A stretch of 64,000 nt of DNA from Bugulina stolonifera. Lineage: Eukaryota; Bryozoa; Gymnolaemata; Cheilostomatida; Bugulidae. The notes below the pieces were generated by a model. It did no database searches, was not told the origin of the DNA, and saw only the letters and a program-made list of their open reading frames with translations. Of this stretch, positions 63,870 through 64,000 are shown piece by piece. The DNA lies in contig OW285194.1 in assembly GCA_935421135.1 (NCBI GenBank), positions 1,178,001 to 1,242,000 on the forward strand. The letters run 5' to 3'. Numbering within the stretch: the stretch's first letter is position 1; the number at the start of each line of letters is the position of its first letter. The position numbers and the translations under genes are program-made.

Positions 63870-63996
63870 TTTTTCACGGCTTTTCGAGGAACAATGAGGA
63901 TTTTATCTTCGGCCCAGGCCGGTGTGTTCACGATTCTGTGACAGTAGTGTGCCGGAAAATGGTTTGGCTTGTGCCTTAGAAGGTCTCGAAGACACT
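63870..63996 (-). mobile_element. Second copy of the AGGTGTCTTCGC MITE-like family
   Basis: Shares GCCCAGGCCGGTGTGTT and TAGTGTGCCGGAA with the complement of 1391-1640 and ends with a complement of AGTGTCTTCGAGACCT. The left end is fuzzy. Confidence 0.45.
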
Positions 63997-64000
63997 AACT

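Overview
The window is eukaryotic, animal-type nuclear DNA: AT-rich, intron-rich and loaded with microsatellites and mobile elements. Host genes are three tandem paralogues of a Rho-family small GTPase and the 5' half of a glycoside hydrolase family 31 (GH31) alpha-glucosidase gene. An early-branching marine invertebrate such as a sponge is a reasonable guess, but the sequence alone does not prove the phylum.

Layout. (1) 1-11587: the last two coding exons of Rho copy 1; their intron holds a MITE-like element (1391-1640) and a complete Polinton/Maverick element, E1 (1751-11450, 544-bp TIRs, 6-bp TSD TGTATA). (2) 15215-35086: all five exons of Rho copy 2. Its first intron holds a CCTG array of about 1.9 kb, split by a TIR element (16496-30213), which is itself split by a second Polinton, E2 (18378-29289, 721-bp TIRs, TSD ACTGGT). 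(3) 37099-53499: Rho copy 3, with a tetranucleotide array in intron 1 and a complete 13.3-kb Ty3/gypsy-type LTR retrotransposon in intron 4 (40080-53384, paired 1471-bp LTRs, TSD TATG). (4) 55930 to the window end: eleven exons of a membrane-anchored GH31 enzyme, cut just before the exon expected to carry the catalytic nucleophile.

The most interesting signal is the pair of Polintons. E1 carries only replication-type genes: a protein-primed family B DNA polymerase and a spliced protein with two similar C-terminal domains that may bind ssDNA. It has no integrase, capsid, protease or packaging ATPase. E2 carries the integrase, adenain-like protease, major and minor capsid proteins, packaging ATPase and several accessory proteins, but no polymerase. 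Each has its own near-identical TIR pair and its own TSD, so each looks like a complete recent insertion. Their TIRs are unrelated except for about 34 terminal bases. Inside, they share a near-identical block of about 1.45 kb: divergent promoters around a large inverted array of a 31-bp satellite, the first exon of the polymerase gene and the N-terminus of the second replication gene. This is what a two-part (bipartite) Polinton would look like, with two segments complementing each other in trans around a common region. The alternative is two defective elements helped by an unseen full-length one.

The LTR retrotransposon is also unusual. An envelope-like segment (hydrophobic leader, Cys-rich glycosylatable ectodomain, transmembrane anchor) lies between the Gag zinc knuckle and the protease in one continuous frame, rather than after the integrase. 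A single-base frame break interrupts its reverse transcriptase.
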